NCBI RefSeq assembly: GCF_029433105.1
Contig: NZ_JARNTW010000002.1
Span: 351,744 to 415,743, forward strand
DNA: 64,000 nt
Direction of reading: 5' to 3'
DNA from: Runella sp. MFBS21
GTDB taxonomy: Bacteria > Bacteroidota > Bacteroidia > Cytophagales > Spirosomataceae
In this document: positions 34,963 through 44,149 of the stretch, piece by piece
Position numbering within the stretch: the stretch's first letter is position 1
How the letters are laid out: the number at the start of each line of letters is the position of its first letter
Translations under genes and position numbers: made by a program
The notes under the pieces: model-generated
What the model was told of the DNA's origin: nothing
Seen by the model: the letters and a program-made list of their open reading frames with translations, nothing else
Database searches by the model: none

Positions 34963-35625
34963 ATGTCATCTCATCATATTGTCCGCGAAAAACAAGAACC
35001 TGCTCTGCTCATTGCCAATGGAGAAGGCTGTAGTTTTGAGCTTTTAGGGCAGCTACTAGAATGGTCGCCGTTTGTAGTGGTGCTTGATCACGCTATTCAT
35101 CGCGTGCTGGAGTTAGGTATCAAAGTAGATGTGTTGTTGGGGGATTTTGATAGAGATATAGATGTTGAAGAATTACAAGCAAGTCAATACCCTTTAGAAA
35201 TCATCGACGCACCCGATCAAGACAAAACTGATTTGGAAAAGGGGATAGAGTTTTTGATTGAAAGAGGTTTTCCTGCGGTCAACATTGTGTGGGCCACGGG
35301 GCGTAGAGCCGACCATAGCCTTACCAATATGACCAATATTGTACGCTACAAATCCCAAATCAAAATAGTGATGTTGGACGATTATTCTAAGATTTTTCCT
35401 TTGGTCGATGCTTTTGAGAAATGGTACGAAAGCGGCACCCCTATTTCGCTCATACCGGTTGGATTGGTGGAGGGTATTACCACCGAAGGTCTCAAGTACA
35501 ATCTTGAAGATGATTTTTTGAAATTGGGCTATCGTAGTGGTAATAGCAACGAGGCCGCAGTGGATGGTTTTGTCAAAATTAGGGCCCAAACAGGCGATTT
35601 ATTGATTATGGAATGCTGGGATTAA
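34963..35625 (+). CDS. thiamin diphosphokinase
   Basis: A 220-residue protein starting at the Met at 34963 (MSSHHIVREK). It carries the TPK signature LLGDFDRD (GDFDS-type) with Asp ligands, DQDKTDLEKGIEFL, and the ATGRRADHSLTNM segment, followed by the C-terminal beta sandwich. It converts thiamin to thiamin diphosphate. The start lies 4 bp after the stop of the preceding membrane protein gene, consistent with co-transcription. Confidence 0.85.
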   Translation: MSSHHIVREKQEPALLIANGEGCSFELLGQLLEWSPFVVVLDHAIHRVLELGIKVDVLLGDFDRDIDVEELQASQYPLEIIDAPDQDKTDLEKGIEFLIERGFPAVNIVWATGRRADHSLTNMTNIVRYKSQIKIVMLDDYSKIFPLVDAFEKWYESGTPISLIPVGLVEGITTEGLKYNLEDDFLKLGYRSGNSNEAAVDGFVKIRAQTGDLLIMECWD

Positions 35626-35662
35626 CCAACAAATATTAACCACAAAAATTACATTCATCAAC

Positions 35663-36772
35663 ATGCCTACTATCACACGCATCGAAGTCTATAAATTTAA
35701 TATTCCCTTGCAAGCTCCTGTCACGATTGCTATCGGGACTATCGAAGAAGCTCGTAATATTTTGGTCAAAATTCATACCTCTGATGGGGTGTATGGCGTA
35801 GGAGAGGGGGCACCTTTTTGGATGATAGTCGGCGAAACCCAAGCCTCTGCGTATGCTGTTTCGTATGATTTTGCAAAGTTATTAATTGGCAAAAACCCTT
35901 TAGATTTAGAAGGATGTATTCTCTCTTTGGACAGATATTTGGCGGGCAACCCTACTGCTAAAAGTGCTTTTGATATGGCACTTTATGACTTAGCTGCCAA
36001 ATATGCCCAAATGCCCTTGTATCAATTTTTGGGCGGGAGCAAACGAAGCATTGTTACGGACGAAACTATCTACATTGCCACACCAGAAGCAATGGCCGCC
36101 GACGCCGTCAAAATCAAAGAACGAGGAGCTGAAGCAATCAAAGTAAAATTGGGAACAAATGCCAAAGATGATATTCGGCGTATTGCGGCGATTAGGGAGG
36201 CGATTGGGCATGAGATACCCATCCGAACAGATGCCAATCAGGGGTGGGACTATGTAAGTGCACTGACTGTACTGAATACCATTGCCGATTGGAATGTAGA
36301 ATATTGCGAACAGCCCGTCAAACACTGGGACTATAAGCATTTGGCTCGATTACGTCACCAAGCACGCGTACCAATCTGCGCCGATGAATCATTGTTTTCG
36401 CCTCAAGATGCTATTAAACTTGTTACTGACGAAGCGGTAGATTATTTCAATATCAAACTCTCCAAAAGTGGCGGACTCCGCAATGCCGTCAAAATCAATG
36501 CTATCGCTGAAGCAGCGGGAATCAAATGCATGATTGGCTGCATGTCAGAATCCCGCTTGGGGATTTCGGCCAATGCTCACTTTGCTTCTGCTTTGCAGAA
36601 TGTGGTTTTTTATGACCTAGATTCTCCCTTCGAACACGCCCAAAATCCGATTTTAGGAGGAGTTTATTATCAAAATCATTATGAAGTAATACTGCCCGAC
36701 GCGCATGGACACGGAGCAGATGTTGATGCAGATTTCCTACAAAGAATGGAATCTTTTGCGGTGGAATCTTAG
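35663..36772 (+). CDS. enolase-superfamily dipeptide epimerase (L-Ala-D/L-Glu type)
   Basis: A 369-residue muconate lactonizing subgroup protein. The catalytic Lys-x-Lys (IKVKLG), the metal ligands Asp/Glu/Asp (IRTDANQGW, EYCEQP, ICADES), and the second catalytic Lys (FNIKLSKSGG) are all visible. The C-terminal IGCMSESRLGISANAHFA and DLDSPF give the D-x-D substrate signature of dipeptide epimerases that recycle murein peptides. Exact dipeptide specificity cannot be told. It ends 1 bp from the convergent membrane protein gene. Confidence 0.87.
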   Translation: MPTITRIEVYKFNIPLQAPVTIAIGTIEEARNILVKIHTSDGVYGVGEGAPFWMIVGETQASAYAVSYDFAKLLIGKNPLDLEGCILSLDRYLAGNPTAKSAFDMALYDLAAKYAQMPLYQFLGGSKRSIVTDETIYIATPEAMAADAVKIKERGAEAIKVKLGTNAKDDIRRIAAIREAIGHEIPIRTDANQGWDYVSALTVLNTIADWNVEYCEQPVKHWDYKHLARLRHQARVPICADESLFSPQDAIKLVTDEAVDYFNIKLSKSGGLRNAVKINAIAEAAGIKCMIGCMSESRLGISANAHFASALQNVVFYDLDSPFEHAQNPILGGVYYQNHYEVILPDAHGHGADVDADFLQRMESFAVES

Positions 36773-36773
36773 C

Positions 36774-37346
36774 TTAAGTAGCTTTGCCAAAACACCATAT
36801 CATAGCTGCTAACGCATAATGATAGGTGTCGGTAGCATTGAAAGGCAAATGATTTTGAACTACTTTGGTAGCTATTCCTAAAATCATGACACCTATCACA
36901 ATCCAAATGGCCTTTTGGTATTTTCGCAGTAAACCAAAAACCGCAATGAGCATGACAAGTAGCATCGTAAAAGCTTGGACTACTGAATCAAATACCTGAA
37001 AACTAGGATAAAGAAGAAATACAAAGAGAGAAAGACCTACTCCAATTGTTAAAATAAAAGCAGGGCGTGTAATAGTCTGGCGCATGACAAGCCCCCATAT
37101 GGCTACTACGACAGCACTAAGCCCCACACTACCTGCAAGTACCGAAAGAGAACGATGAGTAGGAGTAAGTTCTTGAAAACCTAAGTAGCGAAATACGCCC
37201 GCAGCCGCAGCCAAAGCAATCGTAACCAGAAATATTCCCCAGAGAAGGCGGTTATAAAAAGGCTGATAGGCGAAGAACTTAAAAAAAACAACGATGCAGA
37301 TGATAGAGACAACAGCGTCAGAAATAGCATTGGAAAGTTGAACCAT
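36774..37346 (-). CDS. hypothetical integral membrane protein (possibly DUF6962)
   Basis: A 190-residue protein with about six transmembrane helices and short loops, e.g. AISDAVVSIICIVVFFKFF, LLWGIFLVTIALAAAAGVFRYLGF, SVGLSAVVVAIWGLV, and TDTYHYALAAMIWCFGKA at the C-terminus. The pattern reminds me of DUF6962 membrane proteins, but I am not certain. It is convergent with the epimerase, with stop codons almost touching and no terminator between them. Confidence 0.55.
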   Translation of the reverse strand: MVQLSNAISDAVVSIICIVVFFKFFAYQPFYNRLLWGIFLVTIALAAAAGVFRYLGFQELTPTHRSLSVLAGSVGLSAVVVAIWGLVMRQTITRPAFILTIGVGLSLFVFLLYPSFQVFDSVVQAFTMLLVMLIAVFGLLRKYQKAIWIVIGVMILGIATKVVQNHLPFNATDTYHYALAAMIWCFGKAT

Positions 37347-37644
37347 CAGTTAAAAAATAGGTTAAGAGTTAGGATTTCAAGAGATAAGGCCTATTTGGGA
37401 ATTTAGACTCATAAGACGCATCGCTAGAAGGTAATTAATGACCCAAAAATGCTTTAGCAAGGTATCAGTATTTCACCGTTTTTGAGGGCAAGTGAGACAG
37501 TTTTTTGTTATTTTTTAATTTTTCTTGGACTGTAGCTTTTGTACTTTCTTCATTTAGACCTACTTTTACTGGAAAATTTTGGGCTCCTGTCTTGAATAAA
37601 ATAAAGTTAATCATCTTGAACCACGCAATTTATACTAACCACCA
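37347..37644. other. intergenic region upstream of sucD
   Basis: About 300 bp without a gene. It contains AT-rich sequence and a weak promoter-like stretch (TTGGACTGTAGCTTTTG near 37525-37541) for sucD, but no exact TAnnTTTG box in good position. No structured RNA or repeat seen. Confidence 0.3.
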
Positions 37645-38520
37645 ATGAGCGTATTAGTCAATAAAAACTCAAAGATAATTGTACAGGGCTTTACAGGCTC
37701 TGAAGGTACTTTTCATGCCCAACAGATGATTGAGTACGGTACCAATGTTGTAGGAGGTGTAACTCCAGGCAAAGGCGGACAAAGTCACTTAGACCGTCCT
37801 GTATTCAATACTGTAGCAGATGCCGTAAACGAGACTGGTGCAGATGTCTCTATTATTTTTGTGCCACCAGCCTTTGCCGCTGATGCTATCATGGAAGCTG
37901 CTGATGCCGGTATCAAGGTGATTGTGTGTATTACAGAAGGTATTCCTACCAAAGATATGATGTTGGCAAAAGAGTACATTAGTACCAAAGATTGCCGCTT
38001 AATAGGCCCTAACTGCCCAGGTGTAATGACTGCTGACGAATGTAAAGTAGGTATTATGCCAGGTTTTATTTTCAAAAAAGGAACTATCGGAATCGTATCT
38101 AAATCAGGAACTTTGACATACGAAGCTGTAGACCAATTATCGAAAGTAGGTCTTGGACAAACTACTGCTATCGGAATTGGAGGTGACCCTATCATTGGTA
38201 CTACTACCAAAGAAGCCGTAGAACTTCTCATGAATGACCCCGAAACCGAAGCAATTGTGATGATTGGCGAAATCGGTGGAAGCATGGAAGCTGATGCCGC
38301 TCGTTGGGTAAAAGAAAATGGTACCAAGCCGGTAGTAGGATTCATCGCAGGGCAGACTGCTCCTAAAGGTCGTCGTATGGGACATGCTGGGGCTATCATT
38401 GGCGGAGCCGATGATACCGCTGCTGCTAAGATGCGTATCATGCGTGAGTGTGGCATTCACGTAGTAGAATCTCCTGCTTTGATTGGCGAAACAATGTTGA
38501 AAGCATTAGGCAAAGCCTAA
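37645..38520 (+). CDS. sucD: succinate-CoA ligase, ADP-forming, alpha subunit
   Basis: A 291-residue protein that follows SucD throughout: [80 protein letters not shown], and the phosphohistidine loop [12 protein letters not shown]. It is a TCA-cycle enzyme that makes succinyl-CoA or ATP by substrate-level phosphorylation. The beta subunit is encoded elsewhere, as is common in Bacteroidota. A good terminator follows at 38551. Confidence 0.95.
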   Translation: MSVLVNKNSKIIVQGFTGSEGTFHAQQMIEYGTNVVGGVTPGKGGQSHLDRPVFNTVADAVNETGADVSIIFVPPAFAADAIMEAADAGIKVIVCITEGIPTKDMMLAKEYISTKDCRLIGPNCPGVMTADECKVGIMPGFIFKKGTIGIVSKSGTLTYEAVDQLSKVGLGQTTAIGIGGDPIIGTTTKEAVELLMNDPETEAIVMIGEIGGSMEADAARWVKENGTKPVVGFIAGQTAPKGRRMGHAGAIIGGADDTAAAKMRIMRECGIHVVESPALIGETMLKALGKA

Positions 38521-38550
38521 GCAAAATGAATATTATCTTTTCTAAATTTG

Positions 38551-38585
38551 CAGGCAGTTTGGGTTTCCAAGCTGCCTGTGCTTTT
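38551..38585 (+). terminator. rho-independent terminator of sucD
   Basis: CAGGCAGTTTGG and CCAAGCTGCCTG form a 12-bp stem with one G-T pair and a tetraloop (38551-38578), followed by TTTT at 38582-38585. Confidence 0.75.
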
Positions 38586-38615
38586 ATATAGAAGATTGAA
38601 AAAGGATTTCTCGGC

Positions 38616-39794
38616 ATGACAAAGAACAAAACTCTTCGTAGTTTTAAATACGCTGCATTACTCTGGTTGTTGTGCTATGCAGCACCTCTTTGGGCTGAGG
38701 TTGGGCCAAACAAACAATACTTTTTGGTAAAAGATTTGTCGCAAGATTGGATTGTGTATGACCAAAGAGAAAAAGAATTTGTACCCTATGTAGCGGAGCA
38801 GCACAATACCCAGTTGTCGGTCAATACTATCATAGATTTAGAAAGTAACCTTCATTATAACCTTCTTATCTACGTCGAAAACGACAACTACTTGTTTTTC
38901 AACGGAGCCTTGCAAGATAATCTAAAAGCGGGTCAGTGGAGAGTGATGAAAATCGACAGCTTATACAAGATTTATAAGATTCCACAGTTGATGATTACCA
39001 TCTATGGTACTCCTGGACAGTTTGGAAAAACGGTGTTTATTGGACATCAAAAAGCCGCTATCGAAAAGTTGATTACTATCGAAGAAGAATCATTTTTGAA
39101 TCTTAAGCCAAGAGAAGAAGCCGAAATGTCCAACTTTTTTATATTGGCAATGCTACTCTTATTGGGCTTTATGGCTTTTCTGTTTAATGGGTATCCAAGG
39201 GCTTTTGAAAAGATGTACAGCATTGGAGACTTGCTGCAAGTGGATGTCAGAGATGAGTCATTTTTAATCAACAAGCCTTTTAGCCGTGTCAATATATTGT
39301 TTTTGGTATTATTGAGCTTAGAAGTGGCTTATTTGTATCTTTTTGCACAAGACAAACAATATAATTTATTTTCTTCTAAAGAGCTTTTAGTAGGTGGCCA
39401 ATCACAGCTAGATCATTGGTTTACTTTTTTCAAAATAGCCATATTGTGTTTTGTAATGCTGATTTTAAAATACCTAGGGTTGTATATTCTAGGTACCTTG
39501 TATCGGATAGAAGGTATAGCTAATCTCCATTATTTCAAGGTAGTACAGTCGTCACTTTGGTTTTATGGGATTATTTTATTGGTGGTCTCAGTGACTTCTT
39601 TTTATGTGTTAGAGTGGTCTACTCTTCTGCGTACAATGCTTATTATACCAGGGGTGATTTTCTATGTTTTAAGAACAATTTTAATCTTCTTTACAATTAC
39701 GAGCAGCATAACAGTGAAAAATTTATATATAATTTCGTACCTTTGCATCGTCGAATTTATCCCCCTCATCATCGGGGTTAGGTATGCCCTTTAG
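38616..39794 (+). CDS. DUF4271 family membrane protein
   Basis: A 392-residue protein with a signal-peptide-like N-terminus (ALLWLLCYAAPLWAE), a short extracytoplasmic region of about 150 residues, and seven to eight transmembrane helices. It is typical of DUF4271 proteins, which in Bacteroidota are regularly encoded just before uroporphyrinogen-III synthase, as here (39827). The function is unknown; the conserved neighbour suggests a link to the cell envelope or haem. Confidence 0.8.
   Translation: MTKNKTLRSFKYAALLWLLCYAAPLWAEVGPNKQYFLVKDLSQDWIVYDQREKEFVPYVAEQHNTQLSVNTIIDLESNLHYNLLIYVENDNYLFFNGALQDNLKAGQWRVMKIDSLYKIYKIPQLMITIYGTPGQFGKTVFIGHQKAAIEKLITIEEESFLNLKPREEAEMSNFFILAMLLLLGFMAFLFNGYPRAFEKMYSIGDLLQVDVRDESFLINKPFSRVNILFLVLLSLEVAYLYLFAQDKQYNLFSSKELLVGGQSQLDHWFTFFKIAILCFVMLILKYLGLYILGTLYRIEGIANLHYFKVVQSSLWFYGIILLVVSVTSFYVLEWSTLLRTMLIIPGVIFYVLRTILIFFTITSSITVKNLYIISYLCIVEFIPLIIGVRYAL
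39738..39745 (+). promoter_or_regulatory. possible internal -7 box for hemD
   Basis: TACCTTTG matches TAnnTTTG inside the last codons of the DUF4271 gene, about 82 bp before the uroporphyrinogen-III synthase start. It may allow separate transcription. Confidence 0.3.
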
Positions 39795-39826
39795 GTAGTT
39801 GGTGGCTTTCCCCTCAAATTTCAGAT

Positions 39827-40609
39827 ATGAGCGAAACGATTTTGATGCAACAAGACCGATTGAATAAAGTAGCGAGCATTTTGGTGAGCCAAGCTCGCCC
39901 CACAGACGAAAAGTCCCCTTATTTTGAGTTGGCAAGTAGATACAATCTCAAAATTGACTTCCGCCCTTTTATCGAAATCCAGGGGATTGCTTACAAAGAT
40001 TTTCGTAAGCAGCGGATCAACATTATGGAACATACGGCGATTATTTTTACAAGTCGTAATGCCGTAGATCATTTCTTTCGTATCTGTAAAGAAGCGAAGC
40101 TCGAAATGCCAGCTGAGATGAAGTATTTTTGTGTAACTGAGCAAACCGCCAATTATCTCCAAAAATACATTCAAATTAGAAAACGTAAGATTTTTGCTGG
40201 CCAAAAAACAGCTGCAGATTTGTTAGATTTGATCAAAAAGCACAAAAACGAAAAGTTTTTGTTTCCATGTTCTGACAAGAGACGTAATGATATCCCCGAA
40301 TTTATGGGAAACTATGATTTACATCTTACAGAAGCCGTAATGTATGAAACAGTATCGTCTGATTTGTCTGATTTAACAGAAGTCTTTTACGACATCATTT
40401 GCTTTTTTAGCCCTTCAGGCATTACATCTTTGTTTCATAATTTCCCTGGTTTTGAACAAAACAAAACGCGTATTGCCGCTTTTGGCCCTACTACGGCCAA
40501 AGCCGTAACGGACGCAGGGCTTATTTTGGATATTGAAGCTCCTATGCCAAATGCTCCGTCTATGACAGGTGCTTTGGAGATTTATATCAAAAAAGCAAAT
40601 AATCTCTAG
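39827..40609 (+). CDS. hemD: uroporphyrinogen-III synthase
   Basis: A 260-residue HemD-like protein: KVASILVSQARPTDEKSPYFELASRYNLKIDFRPFIEIQGI, HTAIIFTSRNAVDHFF, KYFCVTEQTANYLQKYI, and the second-domain strand IICFFSPSGITSLF with AAFGPTTAKAVTDAGL. It makes uroporphyrinogen III from hydroxymethylbilane. It lies 32 bp after the DUF4271 gene, as in related genomes. A terminator is at 40733. Confidence 0.87.
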   Translation: MSETILMQQDRLNKVASILVSQARPTDEKSPYFELASRYNLKIDFRPFIEIQGIAYKDFRKQRINIMEHTAIIFTSRNAVDHFFRICKEAKLEMPAEMKYFCVTEQTANYLQKYIQIRKRKIFAGQKTAADLLDLIKKHKNEKFLFPCSDKRRNDIPEFMGNYDLHLTEAVMYETVSSDLSDLTEVFYDIICFFSPSGITSLFHNFPGFEQNKTRIAAFGPTTAKAVTDAGLILDIEAPMPNAPSMTGALEIYIKKANNL

Positions 40610-40732
40610 TCGTCTCAGACAACTAGATGATTTCTTAGTAAAACTAGCTAAATAGCGCAGCTTCTTACAGAAGGAAATAGTAATCATGCTTTGGCTATTT
40701 TGCAACATTTAAATCATTTTATGCGTTTAGAT

Positions 40733-40758
40733 AAGGGTTGAGATTTCAACCCTTTTTT
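40733..40758 (+). terminator. rho-independent terminator of hemD
   Basis: AAGGGTTGA and TCAACCCTT pair perfectly around a 4-nt loop, followed by a T run, about 125 bp after the hemD stop and before porP. Confidence 0.8.
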
Positions 40759-40814
40759 ATTATCAAATTTTTTTCGCTTATTGTCGTTTGTATTGAAAAT
40801 AGCAATTGATACAT

Positions 40815-41786
40815 ATGAAATACCCTCGACTTCTCCTTTTTCTTATTATTGGTTATTTGAGCCAAATCCCTAATCTCCATGCCCAGCAAGATGCTCAGTT
40901 TACAATGTTTATGTTTAACCAATTGTACTGGAATCCAGCTACAGCAGGGGCAGATGGTACTACTCGGTTTCAACTTTTGAATAGGATGCAGTGGCAAGGC
41001 TATCAGACTACTTCAGGAGATGGAGGGGCACCCAATACATTGATTTTTTCGGGTAGTGTGCCACTTAATTTCATGAAAAGTGCCGTAGGAATTCATTATG
41101 TCAATGACCGAATCGGAGCTACGGGGAGTCAAGAAGTACAACTTTCATATGCCTACCGTGTCAATATCAACGACAATTTACTAGCTATAGGAGCACGTGT
41201 TGGATTCCAAAATCGCTATATAGACTTTAGTAAACTTATCCCGAGAGAGCCTGGAGATCCACTCATTCCGGTAGGGCGTATTGGTCAGACCCAGCCAGAT
41301 ATTTCGTTAGGAGTACATTATGATGCCACTACTTTTTTTGTGAGTGCGAGTGTGAGTCATATCAATCAACCAAAATTTAGTTTGGGTGGAGACGCTTCCA
41401 ATAGCACCTTAGCACCTAGTGCCTATATAATGGCAGGATACCGGTGGGAGCCACTCTATGGGCTTGAGATTCAGCCTATCGCCTTTGTGAAATCGCCAGT
41501 AGCTTTTAGTAGCAATACATTGTCGGTAGAAGGAGGTGTAATGGCAACTTGGGATGAATGGGTTTTTGGAGGAGTTACGTATCGGCTCCAAGATTCTTAC
41601 AATATCATCGCAGGAATCAACTTGCTCAGTGATAGGTCATTGCGGATAGGAGCTGCCGTTGATTTGATAGGGCGTACCAAAGATATAAAAGCACCTGCTT
41701 CTTATGAAGTGATGCTATCTTATGCTTTGCCAGCCTTGACCAAAGGTAAGCGTACGCCTGTGCGAACACCAAGATTCCGTTATTGA
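40815..41786 (+). CDS. type IX secretion system membrane protein PorP/SprF family
   Basis: A 323-residue outer-membrane protein starting at the ATG at 40815 (MKYPRLLLFLIIGYLSQIPNLHAQ). It follows the PorP/SprF pattern: QDAQFTMFMFNQLYWNPATAGADG, NRMQWQGYQTTSGDGGAPNTLIFSGSVPL, GIHYVNDRIGATGSQEVQLSYAYRVNI, and SLGVHYDATTFFVSASVSHI. It sits directly upstream of gldKLMN, the usual arrangement, and likely links the T9SS to the outer membrane or a specific cargo. Confidence 0.9.
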   Translation: MKYPRLLLFLIIGYLSQIPNLHAQQDAQFTMFMFNQLYWNPATAGADGTTRFQLLNRMQWQGYQTTSGDGGAPNTLIFSGSVPLNFMKSAVGIHYVNDRIGATGSQEVQLSYAYRVNINDNLLAIGARVGFQNRYIDFSKLIPREPGDPLIPVGRIGQTQPDISLGVHYDATTFFVSASVSHINQPKFSLGGDASNSTLAPSAYIMAGYRWEPLYGLEIQPIAFVKSPVAFSSNTLSVEGGVMATWDEWVFGGVTYRLQDSYNIIAGINLLSDRSLRIGAAVDLIGRTKDIKAPASYEVMLSYALPALTKGKRTPVRTPRFRY

Positions 41787-41899
41787 TTTGCTGAAATTTT
41801 AAGCCATTCAAAAGTTTTTTTTGTACAAAGAATTTTTGGCAAAATTTTTGTTAATCAATTACAATGCGCCGTTTGATAAAAATATGACAGTTTTTTTAG

Positions 41900-41907
41900 T
41901 ACTTTTG
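41900..41907 (+). promoter_or_regulatory. -7 box (TACTTTTG) for the gldKLMN operon
   Basis: TACTTTTG matches TAnnTTTG about 134 bp before the gldK ATG, with a TTTG at 41872-41875 as a possible -33 element (24-bp spacing). Confidence 0.4.
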
Positions 41908-42040
41908 AACAGTTTTTCCAAACTTTGAGGAATAAGAATTGTCTCCGGATAGGAAAAAAGATAAATTTTAAAATTAGCACACAATAAACACATAGAACTT
42001 CGTTTTCTATACTGAAATTTTGAATTTAACGGGAATAACC

Positions 42041-43147
42041 ATGAGCAAAAGGGTATTTTTCGGCTATGCCACCAAAGGAACGTGGATTGTGATGGTAGCG
42101 ATGATGCTACAAAGTTGCGGGTTTGTCAAAGACAAATTTGGCAAAAACAGTAAGGGAGGTAAAGGTGGAAAAAAAGGAGCCAAACAAGAGGTAGGGGTTC
42201 GTAATGGGGAGGTGATTGCTGCTGGTCGAAAAGACTATAAGCAAGATACCCCTTATGGCATGGTCCTTATCCCATCGGGCTCTTTTATGATGGGGCAAGC
42301 CGATGAGGATGTGGCCGCCACTCAAGTTAACTTCAACCGCCGAGTGACCATCACTTCGTTTTATATGGACGATACGGAGGTTACTAACAACGAGTATCGC
42401 CAGTTTGTAAATGCCTTGATGACAGATTCATTGTCGGTATTAGGTGAAGAAGAAATTATGGCGAAGTATCATCCAGATACTACTGTATGGAAAAAAGATT
42501 TTACCTATCACAACGGCGACCCTATGCTAGAGTATTATTACTCTCATCCAGCATTTGATACGTATCCAGTGGTGGGAGTAAGCTGGAAAGCTGCTCGTTA
42601 TTTCTCTGAATGGCGTTCTAATCTCTACAATGATCATCGTGCCAAAGAAGGTAAATTCCGTTCTCCTAAATTCCGCCTTCCAACCGAAGCCGAATGGGAA
42701 TGGGCTGCTAGAGGTGGTCGGGCCTCGGCCAAATACCCTTGGGGTAATCCTTACGTAGCCAATGGAAAAGGTTGCTTCTTGGCCAACTTCAAACCTCAAA
42801 GAGGAAACTATGACGCAGACGGATACCCTTATACCGCTCCTGCCAATGCCTACAATGCTAACGATTATGGTCTTTACAATATGGCGGGTAATGTGGCCGA
42901 ATGGACTCTTGATGCTTTCGCAGACAATGCCACTGTTGTAAACTGGGATATGAACCCTATGAATGACAACCCTGATGAGCCTCGTAAAATCGTGCGTGGA
43001 GGGTCTTGGAAAGACGTAGCCTACTTCCTTGAAACAGGTACCCGCAGCTGGGAGTATGAAAATAATACTCGCTCCTACATAGGTTTCCGCTGCGTAGTTG
43101 AAAACTTGGCGGGTCGGACTGCAACTACTCGTGGCAAAAAAAGATAA
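42041..43147 (+). CDS. gldK: gliding motility / T9SS lipoprotein GldK (PorK)
   Basis: A 368-residue lipoprotein with a lipobox ending LQSC, a Gly/Lys-rich linker, and a formylglycine-generating-enzyme-like (SUMF1) domain: GMVLIPSGSFMMGQADED, FYMDDTEVTNNEYRQFVNAL, PVVGVSWKAARYFSEWRS, FRLPTEAEWEWAARGG, NMAGNVAEWTLDAF and IGFRCV. GldK forms a periplasmic ring with GldN around the secretion complex. It is followed by a terminator-like hairpin before gldL. Confidence 0.93.
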   Translation: MSKRVFFGYATKGTWIVMVAMMLQSCGFVKDKFGKNSKGGKGGKKGAKQEVGVRNGEVIAAGRKDYKQDTPYGMVLIPSGSFMMGQADEDVAATQVNFNRRVTITSFYMDDTEVTNNEYRQFVNALMTDSLSVLGEEEIMAKYHPDTTVWKKDFTYHNGDPMLEYYYSHPAFDTYPVVGVSWKAARYFSEWRSNLYNDHRAKEGKFRSPKFRLPTEAEWEWAARGGRASAKYPWGNPYVANGKGCFLANFKPQRGNYDADGYPYTAPANAYNANDYGLYNMAGNVAEWTLDAFADNATVVNWDMNPMNDNPDEPRKIVRGGSWKDVAYFLETGTRSWEYENNTRSYIGFRCVVENLAGRTATTRGKKR

Positions 43148-43173
43148 ATCTTAAAGTATTCAAATAATTTTTA

Positions 43174-43209
43174 GGGTGCTGCCCACCAAGCGGCAGCACC
43201 CTCCTTTTT
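43174..43209 (+). terminator. terminator-like hairpin between gldK and gldL
   Basis: GGGTGCTGCC (43174-43183) pairs perfectly with 43192-43201 around an 8-nt loop, followed by TCCTTTTT. It lies inside the gld operon, so it may lower gldLMN expression relative to gldK, or protect a 3' end, rather than end all transcription. Confidence 0.8.
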
Positions 43210-43265
43210 GTACGACCCTAATTAATTATAACTGATTCTATTAACTAATTTTTTTTGATTCAATC

Positions 43266-44072
43266 ATGGCAGCACAAAAGCAAGGTGTTTTCTGGAGTAA
43301 AATAGTTCCTACTGCTTACGCACTCGGAGCAGCCGTCGTTATTATCGGTGCTTGGGCAAAAATTACCCACGTAGAGGGTGGGGGCGAAATATTGACAGTT
43401 GGTCTTTTGACCGAAGCATTTATTTTTGTTTTATATGCAATACAAAGTTTTCTCTACCCTGCTTCAGACGAATACGCTTGGGAAAAAGTATACCCTGAAT
43501 TGTTAGACGATGCGGCTCCTGCACCAGTTGCTCGCAAAGAAGAAAGAAAAGGAACAGGCCTTACGGCTAATATGGATAAATTGATGGCAGAAGCCAACAT
43601 CACTCCTGAAGTTTTCAATAACCTAGGTAAAGGTTTTAAAAGTCTTACTGAGACAGTTTCAAAAATTAGCGATTTGACCGATGCCACTGTAGCAACTAAC
43701 GAATATGCTAAAAATGTAAAGGGTGCCTCAGGAGCAATCAATGAAATGAATAAGTCTTATGGTGTAGCAATCAATGCAATGTCGTCGATGGCAGATGCTA
43801 CCAAAGACGCTCAACAATATCGTGAGCAATTCCAAAACATTACAAAAAATATGGGTGCTTTGAATGCTGTATATGAATTAGAATTGCAGGATACAACCAA
43901 GCACCTTAAGGCTATGAATGCTTTCTACGGCAACCTTACTACTGCAATGGAAAACATGGCTGATGCAACAAAAGAATCACAACAGTTTAAAGCAGAGATG
44001 TCGAAGTTGACAACCAACATTACATCTTTGAACAATATCTATGGCAATATGCTCACGGCTATGCGTGGCTAA
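43266..44072 (+). CDS. gldL: gliding motility / T9SS motor protein GldL (PorL)
   Basis: A 268-residue inner-membrane protein. Two N-terminal transmembrane helices (AYALGAAVVIIGAWAKI and GLLTEAFIFVLYAIQSFLY) hold the conserved acidic residue of the proton-driven motor. The cytoplasmic rest is helical with an internal repeat (AMSSMADATKDAQQYREQ and AMENMADATKESQQFKAE). GldL with GldM forms the rotary motor of the T9SS. It precedes gldM by 77 bp. Confidence 0.93.
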   Translation: MAAQKQGVFWSKIVPTAYALGAAVVIIGAWAKITHVEGGGEILTVGLLTEAFIFVLYAIQSFLYPASDEYAWEKVYPELLDDAAPAPVARKEERKGTGLTANMDKLMAEANITPEVFNNLGKGFKSLTETVSKISDLTDATVATNEYAKNVKGASGAINEMNKSYGVAINAMSSMADATKDAQQYREQFQNITKNMGALNAVYELELQDTTKHLKAMNAFYGNLTTAMENMADATKESQQFKAEMSKLTTNITSLNNIYGNMLTAMRG

Positions 44073-44149
44073 TATCGATTTGTAAAGTACGTTGCCTGTG
44101 CTTACACCAGAAAATAAAACTTAAACGCTAAGAACTGTAAATAAATAAA

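Noticed and set aside
37785-38456. 223-codon antisense frame in sucD
   Set aside because: Long only because of the codon bias of sucD on the other strand; no recognisable motif.
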